Positions 29,215 to 37,863 of a stretch of 43,630 bases of DNA are shown here, piece by piece. Both the position numbers and the translations under genes were made by a program. Location of the stretch: contig CAKTJX010000020.1 of the NCBI GenBank assembly GCA_934569045.1, positions 1 to 43,630 on the forward strand, in the 5' to 3' direction. Within the stretch, counting starts at the first letter, position 1. Each line of letters opens with the position of its first letter. Source of the DNA: an uncultured Oscillospiraceae bacterium. Its GTDB lineage: Bacteria; Bacillota; Clostridia; Oscillospirales; Oscillospiraceae. The notes under the pieces are model-generated. The model saw nothing but the letters and a program-made list of their open reading frames with translations, ran no database searches and was not told the DNA's origin.

Positions 29215-30435
29215 TTATCCGATATAGGCCATGGGGTTTACATAGGTCCCGGCATAGGACACGCCGAAGTGCAGATGCGGGCCGGTGGATACACCGGTGC
29301 TGCCCACATAGCCAATCAGCTGTCCCGCAGTGACCTTCTGTCCTTTGGATACGACATAATTTGTCATGTGCATATAAATGGAGCCGAACCCATCCCCGTG
29401 GTTCAGGCTGACATAGTAGCCCGCGCCGCCGGCCTGATAGGAAGCGGTCGTCACCGTCCCCGCCCGGGTGGCATAGATCGGTGTTCCCTGGGGGCAGGCC
29501 ATATCGATGCCGTTGTGCATCAGTTGATATTTGTAGACGGGATGCACCCGCATTCCGAAAGCGCTGGAAATGGTATAGCCGGAAACCGGTGTAATCCAGG
29601 TGGCGGAGGAAGGCGGATTCTGGCCCTGGAGGGCCAGCTTTGCCAGCTTCTCCTCATACTCTGCGTTGGAAAGCTCCTTCTGCTTCTGCGCAATCTCCTT
29701 CATGAGGGCATCCTGCTTGGCCTCGGAATCGTCCAGCAGCAGCTGGAATTCCTCTTTCTGAGCGGCAAGACTCCGAAGCAGCTCGTCAGATTCCGTTCGT
29801 TTCTCCTCCAGCAGCTGCTGGCTCTCTGAAAGCTGGCTCTGTACCTCGGCCAGCTCCTGGAGCTCCTGCTGCATCTGGGTCTGGGTGGTGCTCACCTCGT
29901 TCGCCACGGACTGGATTTCGTCCAGGCGGCGCTGATCCGCATCCGCGATCTCCTCAATCAGCGTCATGCGGTCCAGAAAATCCGTAAAGCTGTTTGCCTG
30001 AAACAGCACCTGCCAATAGGTAACGGTACCCGCCTCCTCCATGGCCCGGATGCGAAGCTTGTGCTTTTCATTCAGTTCATCCAGACGGAGCTGGGAATCC
30101 TCCAGCTGGTCCTGGGCATCCGCAATCAGCTGGCCATAGGCAATGACCTGCTGATTGGTATTCAGAATCTGCTCATGCAGCAGCGCAATTTCCTGGTCAA
30201 CGGCGTTCTTCTGATTCACCAGTTCCTGAATCTGATTTGCCGCGGCGGTATACTGCTGGCGGATGGCATCCATTTCCGACTGGATTGCGGCATTTTCATC
30301 CTTCAGTGCCCCAAGCTCGTCTTTTATTTTGGAGGTTTTCTCCGAGGCAGAGGCAGCTCCTGGAACGCAGGCCGCCACAATCACCGCGGCAGTAAAGGCT
30401 CCGAGAATTCTTTTTCGTAGGGTAAAACGTTTCAT
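29215..30435 (-). CDS. PcsB/EnvC-like M23 peptidase with coiled coil (copy 2)
   Basis: This 406-aa paralogue of the downstream gene has a signal peptide ending ASA (about 1-30) and a coiled coil (about 32-270) containing YWQVLFQANSFTDFLDRM. It has a short linker and an M23 domain with HNGID and HLHFGV. Both zinc motifs are intact. Unlike copy 1 it lacks the long Asn/Gly linker. It starts 21 bp after ftsX, so it is the hydrolase most directly coupled to FtsEX. Two tandem copies may divide septal and lateral functions, which is inference. Confidence 0.94.
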   Translation of the reverse strand: MKRFTLRKRILGAFTAAVIVAACVPGAASASEKTSKIKDELGALKDENAAIQSEMDAIRQQYTAAANQIQELVNQKNAVDQEIALLHEQILNTNQQVIAYGQLIADAQDQLEDSQLRLDELNEKHKLRIRAMEEAGTVTYWQVLFQANSFTDFLDRMTLIEEIADADQRRLDEIQSVANEVSTTQTQMQQELQELAEVQSQLSESQQLLEEKRTESDELLRSLAAQKEEFQLLLDDSEAKQDALMKEIAQKQKELSNAEYEEKLAKLALQGQNPPSSATWITPVSGYTISSAFGMRVHPVYKYQLMHNGIDMACPQGTPIYATRAGTVTTASYQAGGAGYYVSLNHGDGFGSIYMHMTNYVVSKGQKVTAGQLIGYVGSTGVSTGPHLHFGVSYAGTYVNPMAYIG

Positions 30436-30456
30436 GTCTATCTGTGTGGAAAGGAA

Positions 30457-31344
30457 TCAGACATCCATGAACTTCCGGATGGAGGTCCAGCTGCCCACGA
30501 TGCCGACAAACAGGCCGGCGGCAGCGAAGACGATGACCATAGGAATCAGCAGGCTCTCAAAGGGTACGAAGGTAAAGAGCTTCAGGGCATCCACTGTGGA
30601 GATACGGTCTGCCAATGCGTCATAGCCAACCCACTCCAGACCGAAGGCCAGCACAGCGCCCACCATGCCGAGGGTAAAGCCCTCCACCATAAAGGGCAGG
30701 CGGATGAAGCCGTTGGTTGCGCCAACCATTTTCATGATGGCGATTTCGTCCCTTCGGTCATACATTGCCAGCTTGACCGTATTGGAAATGATCAGCAGCG
30801 AAATAACCAGCAGCACCGCAATCAGGGCCACGGAGGCAATGTGCAGCACCTGCTGAATAGTGGTAAAGCCCTGGGCCAGCTCATAGGCCGCCTTGGTATC
30901 CGCCACGCCGGGAATCTGCCGCAGCTGTTCGTCCGTCTGCTTCATCAGGGAGTTATCCTCCAGCGTTACCACATAGCGGTGGCGCAGATCGGTGGCCTGC
31001 ACACCGGTAAAGACGGAATCATCGTTGTGATCCGCGATAAACTCCTTCAGCGCCTCTTCCCGGGAAACGAAGGTAGATTGCAGGATATTATTCAGGGCAT
31101 TGATCTTTGTTCCGATGCTTCTTGCCTCAGCGTCAGAAAGATCGCTGTCCACATAGACCAGGATTTCACTGGTCTGGTTCAGATCCTGAACCATCACGTC
31201 CAGGTTATAGGCCAAAATGGAGAAGCTGCCCACAATGATCAGGCAGGCCACCGTCACACACACAGCGGCGAAGGACATAAAGCCGTGGAGGAAAATGCCA
31301 CGGAAGCCCTCCTTCAGAAGATATCCGATATTACTGAATTTCAT
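30457..31344 (-). CDS. ftsX: Cell division ABC transporter permease FtsX
   Basis: This 295-aa protein has an N-terminal cytoplasmic segment (NIGYLLKEGFRGIFLHGFMS), one membrane helix (about 22-42), a large extracellular loop (about 45-165) and three further helices (about 173-195, 222-245, 262-285). This is the FtsX topology. The extracellular loop recruits coiled-coil hydrolases. It follows ftsE by 6 bp, with GAGAGG in the end of ftsE acting as ribosome-binding site. Confidence 0.96.
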   Translation of the reverse strand: MKFSNIGYLLKEGFRGIFLHGFMSFAAVCVTVACLIIVGSFSILAYNLDVMVQDLNQTSEILVYVDSDLSDAEARSIGTKINALNNILQSTFVSREEALKEFIADHNDDSVFTGVQATDLRHRYVVTLEDNSLMKQTDEQLRQIPGVADTKAAYELAQGFTTIQQVLHIASVALIAVLLVISLLIISNTVKLAMYDRRDEIAIMKMVGATNGFIRLPFMVEGFTLGMVGAVLAFGLEWVGYDALADRISTVDALKLFTFVPFESLLIPMVIVFAAAGLFVGIVGSWTSIRKFMDV

Positions 31345-31350
31345 GGTTTC

Positions 31351-32025
31351 TTACCTCTCTCTGCCGTCACTGACCACATAGCCATCGTCAATGGCGATGA
31401 CGCGTTTGGCGAAAAGCTCCACCAGGTTCTTTTCGTGGGTAACCACCAGGACGGTGGTGCCCAGATTGTTGATCTCCTGCAGCAGGGCCATGATCTCGAA
31501 GGAGCGGGCCGGGTCCAGGTTACCGGTGGGCTCGTCGGCAATGATGGTGGAAGGGTTGTTCACCAACGCTCTGGCAATGGCCAGACGCTGCTGTTCGCCG
31601 CCAGACATCTCGCCGGGGTGACGGTTGGCCTTGTTCTCCAGGCCGACCAACTCCAGCACATAGGGAACTCTGTCCCGAATTTCCCGCTCCCGGGCGCCAA
31701 TGACACGCATGGCAAAGGCCACATTGTCATACACCGTCATATTGGGAATCAGGCGGAAATCCTGGAACACAACGCCTACGGTACGCCGCAGCAGCGGAAT
31801 CTCCCGCTTGCGAATCCGCTCCAGCGTAAATCCATTGACCTTGACCGTGCCGGAGGTGGGCCGAAGCTCTCCGGTGATCAGCTTGATGATGGTGGACTTG
31901 CCGGAACCGGAAGGGCCCACCAGAAAGCAGAACTCTCCGTCATCAATCTGCATGGTTACGCCATTCAGCGCTTTATTTCCCTGCTCGTAACATTTTACGA
32001 CATCTGTAAATTCAATCATTTGCAT
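31351..32025 (-). CDS. ftsE: Cell division ATPase FtsE
   Basis: This 224-aa ABC ATPase has Walker A GPSGSGKSTI, signature MSGGEQQR, Walker B TIIADEPTGNLDP and the H-loop VTHEK. The block VVFQDFRLI is characteristic of FtsE. It drives conformational change in FtsX to activate the peptidoglycan hydrolases encoded downstream. ATG 32025 with GGAGATAG upstream is the preferred start. It is the first gene of the operon. Confidence 0.97.
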   Translation of the reverse strand: MQMIEFTDVVKCYEQGNKALNGVTMQIDDGEFCFLVGPSGSGKSTIIKLITGELRPTSGTVKVNGFTLERIRKREIPLLRRTVGVVFQDFRLIPNMTVYDNVAFAMRVIGAREREIRDRVPYVLELVGLENKANRHPGEMSGGEQQRLAIARALVNNPSTIIADEPTGNLDPARSFEIMALLQEINNLGTTVLVVTHEKNLVELFAKRVIAIDDGYVVSDGRER

Positions 32026-32106
32026 CTATCTCCAGTCGAAATATCCGCAGGGGACACAGCCGATCCAGCTCTTCCAGAAAAGCGCCCCTACGCGCAATGT
32101 ATTGGA

Positions 32107-32135
32107 ATTGTAACACAAATCGGCTAAAAAGTCAA
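32107..32135 (-). promoter_or_regulatory. Promoter of the ftsEX operon
   Basis: Minus strand: TTGACT, 17-nt spacer, TACAAT, about 80 bp before ftsE. The rest of the gap up to 32290 is AT-rich and shows no gene or motif I recognise. Confidence 0.82.
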
Positions 32136-32291
32136 TGAGGTTCCGGAAAATGGGGCTGTATTTCTGATTTTTTAACAAAATATTTCCATTTTCACAACTG
32201 TTTCGCCATTTCTCGTTCCATTTCCTGTTCAAGTTGAAAACGTTCCAGCGGGAGCTTCCCATTTCGTCTGGTAAACATAATCCAGGAACAA

Positions 32292-32319
32292 CAAAATCCG
32301 CCCCTTTTCAGGAGCGGAT
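32292..32319 (-). terminator. Terminator of the hybrid histidine kinase gene
   Basis: The stem ATCCGCTCC/GGGGCGGAT (minus strand, one G-U pair) is followed by TTTTG. It lies just after the kinase stop codon. Confidence 0.75.
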
Positions 32320-32325
32320 CTCGAA

Positions 32326-34932
32326 TCAGTTGGTGGAAGCGTGCATTTTTGCGGCCGCAAGCTCCCGTATCAGTTTCACCGTGTCGATGGGCTTGGACAG
32401 ATAGGACGTCATACCGGCATTAATGCAGTTCTGAATGTCTTTCTGGAAGGCATTGGCGGTCATGGCGATAATGGGGATGCTGTGCGCCTCCGCTACTGGC
32501 ATTTTCCGAATCGCCGCAGTGGCTTCCAGGCCGTTCATATTGGGCATCTGCATATCCATGAGGATGGCATCAAAGGTATGGGGCTTGGCGCCGCGGAACT
32601 TTTCTACGCACACCGCGCCGTCAATTGCCCGCTCACAGGTGATGGCATGCATGGCAAGAATCTCTTTGATGACCTCAAAGTTCAACTCATTGTCTTCGGC
32701 TACCAGAAGATGCATTCCCTTGCAGACGGCATCATAGTCCGGAGCGTTCTCTTCCTGAGCCGGACGCACCTCCGCCTGACAGCTGGGCAGCACCAGATCC
32801 ACCCGGAAAGAGGTTCCTTTCCCAGGCGCACTTTCCACATGGATTGTGCCTCCCATCATGTCCACCAGCTGTTTTACAATGGACAGGCCCAGGCCGTAGC
32901 CGCTGACCTTATTGATGCGGGTATCCGTCTCTCGGGAGAATTTGGAGTACATTTTATCCATATACTCCTTGGACATTCCAATACCGGTATCCCGAATGGT
33001 CACAGACAGGCATACGGCGTTTTCTTTGGCCGGTGACTCCTGGATCTCCATTGTGACGCTGCCGCCGGAGGGGGTGTATTTGACCGCGTTGGAGAGGATA
33101 TTGGAGTAGATCTGTTTCAGCCGCAGGGGGTCCGCCAGCACAAACTCCTGTGGGAGCGCATGGAGATCATAATGGAACTGGAGCGATTTGCCCATCTGGT
33201 TCTGCTCCACCAGGGCGGGAAATTCATTAAAGAACCGGGTCAGAGAAATTTTTTCCGGCTGGAGCTTCATCTGACCGTTTTCAATCCGGGAAATGTCCAG
33301 CACATCGTCCACCAGCTCATGGAGAAAATCCCCGGCGACCTGAATCTTGTCCAGGCCGTACCGAACCCGCTCCGGGTCATCAATGTGGGTGCGGGTAATG
33401 GACAGAAAGCCCAGTATGGCATTCAGCGGCGTGCGGATATCGTGGGCGATCTGGGAAATGAATTCCGTTTTGGCCGCGTTGGCCTTGTTGGCCTCCTCCG
33501 CAATCAGAATCCAATTCTGTTCCCGGCGCTTGGTGTCGCTGATCAGTCGGGTAACATACAGCACATGGGTCACCCGCCCCGCTTCATTGCGGCGCTTGAC
33601 AATAAAGCGGGCGGTATGCCAGTTTCCATCCGTTGCCAGGTATTCATTGGCAATGGTGTCCTCGTTCTGCAGCCGATCCGCCAGAGTGGTCACATCAAAG
33701 AAGCGGAGAATCCGCTCCCGATATTCCGGAACCACGAAGGTATTGCAGAGCTCCACCATCTCCGTGGAGGCCCTGCCCGATTTTCCGGTCAGGTGGTGGA
33801 CCTTATTGTCGCTGGAGATTTCTTCATAGAAGTCCTTTTCCAGATCAATCCGGAATATGGAGTAATAGATTTTGCTGATGGCAGAAAGAATCTCATTGCT
33901 GAGCCGCTCTTTTTGCAGCGCCTCCTCCAGCTCCTGCTGGTGACGCTGCTCTACGAGAAATTGCTCATCGATGTGCCGAAACGCAATCAGCAGCTTCTGA
34001 TTTTCGGAGGGATCGTCCGACACACGGATGATCTGCGCCTCAAAAAACTGATGTCCCGCCAGGTTCGGTCTGCAGCGGTAGCGCATGGAAAAGCGCTCCG
34101 TATCCCGCAGGCGCTCCTCCAGCGTGCTTTTGTCGAAGAAATGCAGAAACGCGTCCTGGTCCTGCTCCGTCACATAGTTGACGCAGTAGGTGGTCATCGT
34201 CTGCTCAAAGGACAGGCTGCCGCCGGACTTTACCTCCGGGATTCTCGCCGCATTGGAGGCGCTTTCCACCCGAATGGGCATCAGGGCGTCCGCCGCAAGA
34301 TCCAGATAGTACACAGAGGTATAATCCTTGCACAGCACCTTCAGTGCCCGTCCCGGGGCAATGCTGCCGTTGATGACGGTGGGCTCCCGGAGCTCCTCCA
34401 GCTTCGCCTGGGCCTCATGATTCGCGCGGGCAGAACCGATCAGCGTGCCCACCAGCGGTGCCACCATCATGACCCGCTCCCCCGTCTCCCGGCAGGGATT
34501 CTCCAAAACAAAGCATCCGTAATTTCGGTCCTGGTAAGTAATGGGAAGCAGAATACACGTCTGAACCGATCTGCCGCCAATCCGGCTGTAAACGGCCGTG
34601 GTTTCATCTTCAGCCAGAACACACGCACCAGTTTTCGCGGCATCCGCCCAGGAGGGGAAATCCTTGGACGCCATCACCAGGGGCTTTTCGTCCCGCTGAA
34701 ATCCCGCGGCGGCATCATAGCAGTCGATCTGTGCCTGCATAGACTCATTGAGCCGCTCAAAAATAGTGGCCCGGCTGGATGAGGTAATCCGGCACAGCAG
34801 GCGCAGAATATTCCGCACGCTGCCGACCCTGCCCTCGTCCGGATCGGAATTGGCAAAATCCGTCAGTGCCCGAATCAGCTCCGCCTGGAGCACGCCAAAA
34901 TCCGATTTGCTGTAATGGGTGCTGTTTTCCAT
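32326..34932 (-). CDS. Hybrid sensor histidine kinase / response regulator
   Basis: This 868-aa cytoplasmic protein has no membrane segments. A GAF-like N-terminal domain (about 35-185) precedes two PAS-like regions (about 200-330, 345-475). The HisKA domain carries FISQIAHDIRTPLNAILGF (phospho-His), then HATPase_c with NILSNAVKYT, DTGIGM and GYGLGLSIV. The C-terminal receiver domain carries LVAEDNELN and ILMDMQMPNMNG (phospho-Asp). There is no output domain, so it probably passes phosphate to an Hpt protein elsewhere. ATG 34932 is preferred although its GGAG is 11 nt away; the alternative ATG 34959 adds nine residues and abuts the upstream terminator. The signal is unknown. Confidence 0.92.
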   Translation of the reverse strand: MENSTHYSKSDFGVLQAELIRALTDFANSDPDEGRVGSVRNILRLLCRITSSSRATIFERLNESMQAQIDCYDAAAGFQRDEKPLVMASKDFPSWADAAKTGACVLAEDETTAVYSRIGGRSVQTCILLPITYQDRNYGCFVLENPCRETGERVMMVAPLVGTLIGSARANHEAQAKLEELREPTVINGSIAPGRALKVLCKDYTSVYYLDLAADALMPIRVESASNAARIPEVKSGGSLSFEQTMTTYCVNYVTEQDQDAFLHFFDKSTLEERLRDTERFSMRYRCRPNLAGHQFFEAQIIRVSDDPSENQKLLIAFRHIDEQFLVEQRHQQELEEALQKERLSNEILSAISKIYYSIFRIDLEKDFYEEISSDNKVHHLTGKSGRASTEMVELCNTFVVPEYRERILRFFDVTTLADRLQNEDTIANEYLATDGNWHTARFIVKRRNEAGRVTHVLYVTRLISDTKRREQNWILIAEEANKANAAKTEFISQIAHDIRTPLNAILGFLSITRTHIDDPERVRYGLDKIQVAGDFLHELVDDVLDISRIENGQMKLQPEKISLTRFFNEFPALVEQNQMGKSLQFHYDLHALPQEFVLADPLRLKQIYSNILSNAVKYTPSGGSVTMEIQESPAKENAVCLSVTIRDTGIGMSKEYMDKMYSKFSRETDTRINKVSGYGLGLSIVKQLVDMMGGTIHVESAPGKGTSFRVDLVLPSCQAEVRPAQEENAPDYDAVCKGMHLLVAEDNELNFEVIKEILAMHAITCERAIDGAVCVEKFRGAKPHTFDAILMDMQMPNMNGLEATAAIRKMPVAEAHSIPIIAMTANAFQKDIQNCINAGMTSYLSKPIDTVKLIRELAAAKMHASTN

Positions 34933-34963
34933 ATGATCATACACTCCAATTTCATTCAAACAG

Positions 34964-34998
34964 AAAAAGCCGGCGCCGGTGCAAAACCCGGTGCCGGC
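34964..34998 (-). terminator. Terminator between the CdaR-type gene and the histidine kinase gene
   Basis: The 11-bp stem GCCGGCACCGG/CCGGCGCCGGC (one wobble) is followed on the minus strand by CTTTTT. It ends about 30 bp before the kinase start and no clear promoter fits in between, so kinase expression may depend on read-through. Confidence 0.88.
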
Positions 34999-35008
34999 CG
35001 TGGAAAAA

Positions 35009-36097
35009 TCATCTTGTTTCTCTGGAGGACAAATACTTCCGGACCATCAGGGCAACCTTGAAGACAATGGCATGGTCAAACTGCCGCAGGTCCAGGCCCG
35101 TCAGCTTTTTGATCTTTTCCAGACGATATACCAGCGTATTCCGATGGACGAACAGCTTCCGGGAGGTTTCCGACACGTTCAGGTTGTTCTCGAAGAATTT
35201 GTTGATGGTAAACAGGGTCTCCTGGTCCAGGCAGTCGATGGAGCTCTTTTTGAAGATTTCACTCAGAAAAATCTCACACAGGGTCGTAGGCAACTGATAG
35301 ATCAAGCGGCCGATGCCCAGGTTCTCATAGCGCATGATGCTCTTTTCGGTATCGAACACCTTGCCCACTTCAATGGCAGTCTGGGCCTCTTTGTAGGAGT
35401 CAGCCAGCTCCCGCAGATGCTCGGAGACAGTGCCGATGCCAATGGAGGTCTTGATGCGCAGCTCGTTTTTCAGGGTGTTCTCAATGTTGACGGCGATCTT
35501 CTCCAGCTCCTCGCTGGGGGTGGTGGCGGTAATCTGCTTGATCACAGCCACATCCGACTCGTTGATGCTGAGGACAAAGTCCTGCATTTTATCCGGGAAC
35601 ATACCGGACAGCACATCCACCGTTGCCACATCGCTGCGGCCCACCTGGCGGATCAGGAAGACCGCGCGGGGGGCATCCGTAGCAAAATGGAGCTCCTTCG
35701 CCCGGATGTAGATATCACCGGGCAGGATGTTGTCCATGATGATGTTCTTTACAAAGGTTCCCCGGTCGTGCTTTTCCTCGTAGAAGATTTTTGCGTCATT
35801 CAGGGCGATATAGGCCATGGAGCAGAACGCTTTGGCGGTTTCATCTTCCCCGGAGCAGAAAACAGCATATTCATACAGGTTGGAGCTGCCGACAATGGCC
35901 TTGAAGCACTTCTGCGCGAAAACGGTAATGCCGTCTACGCCGCCGCCGATCCGCAGTGCAGCATCCGGCCAGCGCTCTCCCAGCAAGGAGACGTCGGTAC
36001 AGGACACAACGCAGCCTTCCGTATCGATGACGCCGAAGGTTCTGTCAGAAATATCCTTTAACTGTACAATCACGCTTTGAAATACACTGTTGGACAT
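35009..36097 (-). CDS. CdaR/PucR-family transcriptional regulator
   Basis: This 362-aa regulator has an N-terminal sensory region (about 1-150), a central GGDEF-like/PucR middle domain (about 155-280) and the C-terminal PucR helix-turn-helix, with NNLNVSETSRKLFVHRNTLVYRLEKI and then LTGLDLRQFDHAIVF. This is the layout of CdaR-like activators, some of which respond to sugar diacids or purines. The start ATG 36097 follows AAGGAGGGG. A frame extension to 36283 crosses the promoter and is not translated. The targets and ligand are unknown. It is followed by a terminator and then the histidine kinase gene. Confidence 0.9.
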   Translation of the reverse strand: MSNSVFQSVIVQLKDISDRTFGVIDTEGCVVSCTDVSLLGERWPDAALRIGGGVDGITVFAQKCFKAIVGSSNLYEYAVFCSGEDETAKAFCSMAYIALNDAKIFYEEKHDRGTFVKNIIMDNILPGDIYIRAKELHFATDAPRAVFLIRQVGRSDVATVDVLSGMFPDKMQDFVLSINESDVAVIKQITATTPSEELEKIAVNIENTLKNELRIKTSIGIGTVSEHLRELADSYKEAQTAIEVGKVFDTEKSIMRYENLGIGRLIYQLPTTLCEIFLSEIFKKSSIDCLDQETLFTINKFFENNLNVSETSRKLFVHRNTLVYRLEKIKKLTGLDLRQFDHAIVFKVALMVRKYLSSRETR

Positions 36098-36154
36098 ATG
36101 AGGGCCCCTCCTTAGAATGTTGCATAAATACGCATTCCACAAAATTGCAGTCTT

Positions 36155-36183
36155 ATTATACACAGGTTTTGCGCATTTTGCAA
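36155..36183 (-). promoter_or_regulatory. Promoter of the CdaR/PucR-type gene
   Basis: Minus strand: TTGCAA, 17-nt spacer, consensus TATAAT, 57 bp before the ATG. The rest of the gap up to 36300 shows only imperfect repeats of GGAATCCG and no gene. Confidence 0.85.
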
Positions 36184-36300
36184 GTACCTTTTGACATTTT
36201 ACTGCAAATTGTCGGTTAATTTTTAGGTATTCTTGCCAGAAGGTTTCCGGAATCCGCCAAAATACGTGGAAGGAATCCGGCAATATGCCGATTTGCGGGT

Positions 36301-36999
36301 TCAGTCCTCCAGCTCCTGGAGCTCCTGCTCCGTCAAAAGCCGCGCCTGTCCTCTTGGCAGAGTGCCCAGGGTCAGGGTGCCTTCCCGCACCCGCTCCAGA
36401 TAGGTAACCGTCATGCCCCGGGAGGCCATCATCCGGCGAACCTGGTGATATTTCCCTTCCCGGACGGTGATCCGGCTTTCTCCGGGACCCAGGGGCTCCA
36501 GGAGTGCCGGAAGGCAGGTTGTTCCGTCCCGCAGCGTCAGCCCCTCCGAAAAGGCCGCCACATCCTCCGAATCGGCGGTGCCCTCATGCCGGGCGTAATA
36601 GCTTTTCGGAACTTCCTTTTTGGGGGAGATCAATCTGTGCAGCAGCTCTCCGTCATTGGTCAGCAGCAATAGGCCTTCGGTGGCCTTGTCCAGCCGTCCT
36701 ACAGGCTTCAGGTCCCAGCCACGCATCTCCGGCGGCAGAAGCTCCATGACTGTCTTCTCCCGCGCGTCCAGGGTCGCCGTTACAAAGCCTGCCGGCTTAT
36801 TCAGCAGAACCACCCGGCGCTGAAAGCCGCCCAGACGGGTGCCGTCCAGCTCCACGCACTGAACCGCCGGGTCAATTTTCTGGCCCGGGTCCTTGACACA
36901 TACCCCATCCACCCGGACTCTGCCGGCCTTGAACAGCTGCTTCACCTGGCTGCGGGTTCCGATGCCGCTGTCACACAAAAATTTGTCCAATCGCTCCAT
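36301..36999 (-). CDS. RsuA/RluB-family 16S/23S rRNA pseudouridine synthase
   Basis: This 232-aa enzyme has an N-terminal S4 RNA-binding domain (MERLDKFLCDSGIGTRSQVKQL, about 1-50). Its catalytic core has the Asp-bearing GRLDKATEGLLLLTNDG and the LNKPAGFVTAT and KYHQVRRMMASRG motifs. It isomerises a uridine in small- or large-subunit rRNA. The size favours RsuA (U516 of 16S rRNA) over RluB, but the site is not certain. ATG 36999 follows GGAGG. It is divergent from the DUF4830 gene with a 71-bp gap in which I see no convincing promoter. Confidence 0.93.
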   Translation of the reverse strand: MERLDKFLCDSGIGTRSQVKQLFKAGRVRVDGVCVKDPGQKIDPAVQCVELDGTRLGGFQRRVVLLNKPAGFVTATLDAREKTVMELLPPEMRGWDLKPVGRLDKATEGLLLLTNDGELLHRLISPKKEVPKSYYARHEGTADSEDVAAFSEGLTLRDGTTCLPALLEPLGPGESRITVREGKYHQVRRMMASRGMTVTYLERVREGTLTLGTLPRGQARLLTEQELQELED

Positions 37000-37070
37000 A
37001 GACGCCTCCGTTCTATCCTTCCCCCGGAAGCCATAAGCTTTTGTGAAAACGCTTCGGGAGGGAATGCTAT

Positions 37071-37607
37071 ATGGTTGTATTGACCGCAAAGGTCGATTTC
37101 AAAAAGATTCTGCTGATCCTGGCCATTGTGGCGGCGGTTCTGCTTGCCGTTATTTTGCTGTTCGGCGGCAGCGCGGAAACCTTCGGCTCCACCAGTCAGG
37201 ACGTGGCAAGCAATGACGGCCGGGTCGCCTTTCTCAAAAGCTTCGGCTGGGAGGTCATTTCTTCTCCAAAGGAGTCCGGCCAGGTGCTGATTCCAAAGGA
37301 GAGCAGCGAGGTTTTTGACCGGTACAACGCCCTGCAAAAATGCCAGAACTATGACCTGACCAGGTTCGCGGGAAAAAAAGTCATGCGCTATGTGTACGAG
37401 ATCAAAAACTACCCCGGTGCCACCGAACCGGTATATGCAACGCTGCTGATTCACAAGAACAAAGTAATTGGCGGAGATATCACCAATACCGCCCCCGGCG
37501 GGAAGATTCAGGGCTTCGCCATGCCCCAGGCGGCAGCGCCCACCACAGTGCCTGCCACGTCAGAGCCGACGCAGACCACACAGGCTTCCCCGGACGCGGA
37601 TTTTTAA
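37071..37607 (+). CDS. DUF4830-family membrane-anchored protein
   Basis: This 178-aa protein has one N-terminal membrane helix (about 11-31) and an extracytoplasmic domain (about 45-150) matching DUF4830: AFLKSFGWEV, VLIPKESSEVFDRYNALQK, YDLTRFAGKKVMRYVYEI and VIGGDI. A Pro/Thr/Ala-rich tail follows. GGGAGGGA precedes ATG 37071 at 7 nt. No function is known for the family; members occur widely in Clostridia. It stands alone ahead of the FMN riboswitch. Confidence 0.88.
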   Translation: MVVLTAKVDFKKILLILAIVAAVLLAVILLFGGSAETFGSTSQDVASNDGRVAFLKSFGWEVISSPKESGQVLIPKESSEVFDRYNALQKCQNYDLTRFAGKKVMRYVYEIKNYPGATEPVYATLLIHKNKVIGGDITNTAPGGKIQGFAMPQAAAPTTVPATSEPTQTTQASPDADF

Positions 37608-37632
37608 ACCAGTATAGCACGAAAAAACCATC

Positions 37633-37661
37633 TTGACAAGAAAGCATCCCTGTGCTATTGT
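37633..37661 (+). promoter_or_regulatory. Promoter of the FMN riboswitch-ribU transcript
   Basis: TTGACA, 17-nt spacer, TATTGT. It ends 20-25 bp before the riboswitch. Confidence 0.82.
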
Positions 37662-37681
37662 TGTGGCAGCTGAATAAGTTT

Positions 37682-37792
37682 GTCTTCAGGGCGGGGTGTG
37701 ATTCCCCACCGGCGGTAAAGTCCGCGAACGCGCAAGCGCCGAATCGGTGAAATTCCGGTACCGACAGTATAGTCTGGATGGAAGAAGATACG
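37682..37792 (+). ncRNA. FMN riboswitch (RFN element)
   Basis: The conserved RFN core is present: AGGGCGGGGTG, then TTCCCCACCGGCGGTAAAG, CCGCGAACGCGCAAGCGC, GGTGAAATTCCGGTACCGAC and AGTATAGTCTGGATGGAAGAAG. P1 pairs TCTTC with GAAGA. It binds FMN and controls the downstream riboflavin transporter through the terminator at 37813-37843. Confidence 0.97.
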
Positions 37793-37812
37793 CAGTTTTT
37801 TGCGTTTTTTCG

Positions 37813-37843
37813 CGCCCTGAGTGTATGCTCAGGGCGATTTTTT
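37813..37843 (+). terminator. Riboswitch expression-platform terminator
   Basis: The 9-bp stem CGCCCTGAG/CTCAGGGCG with a 6-nt loop is followed by ATTTTTT. It lies between the FMN aptamer and ribU, as expected for transcriptional attenuation when FMN is bound. Confidence 0.92.
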
Positions 37844-37863
37844 ACGTTGAGGTGACAGAAAAA

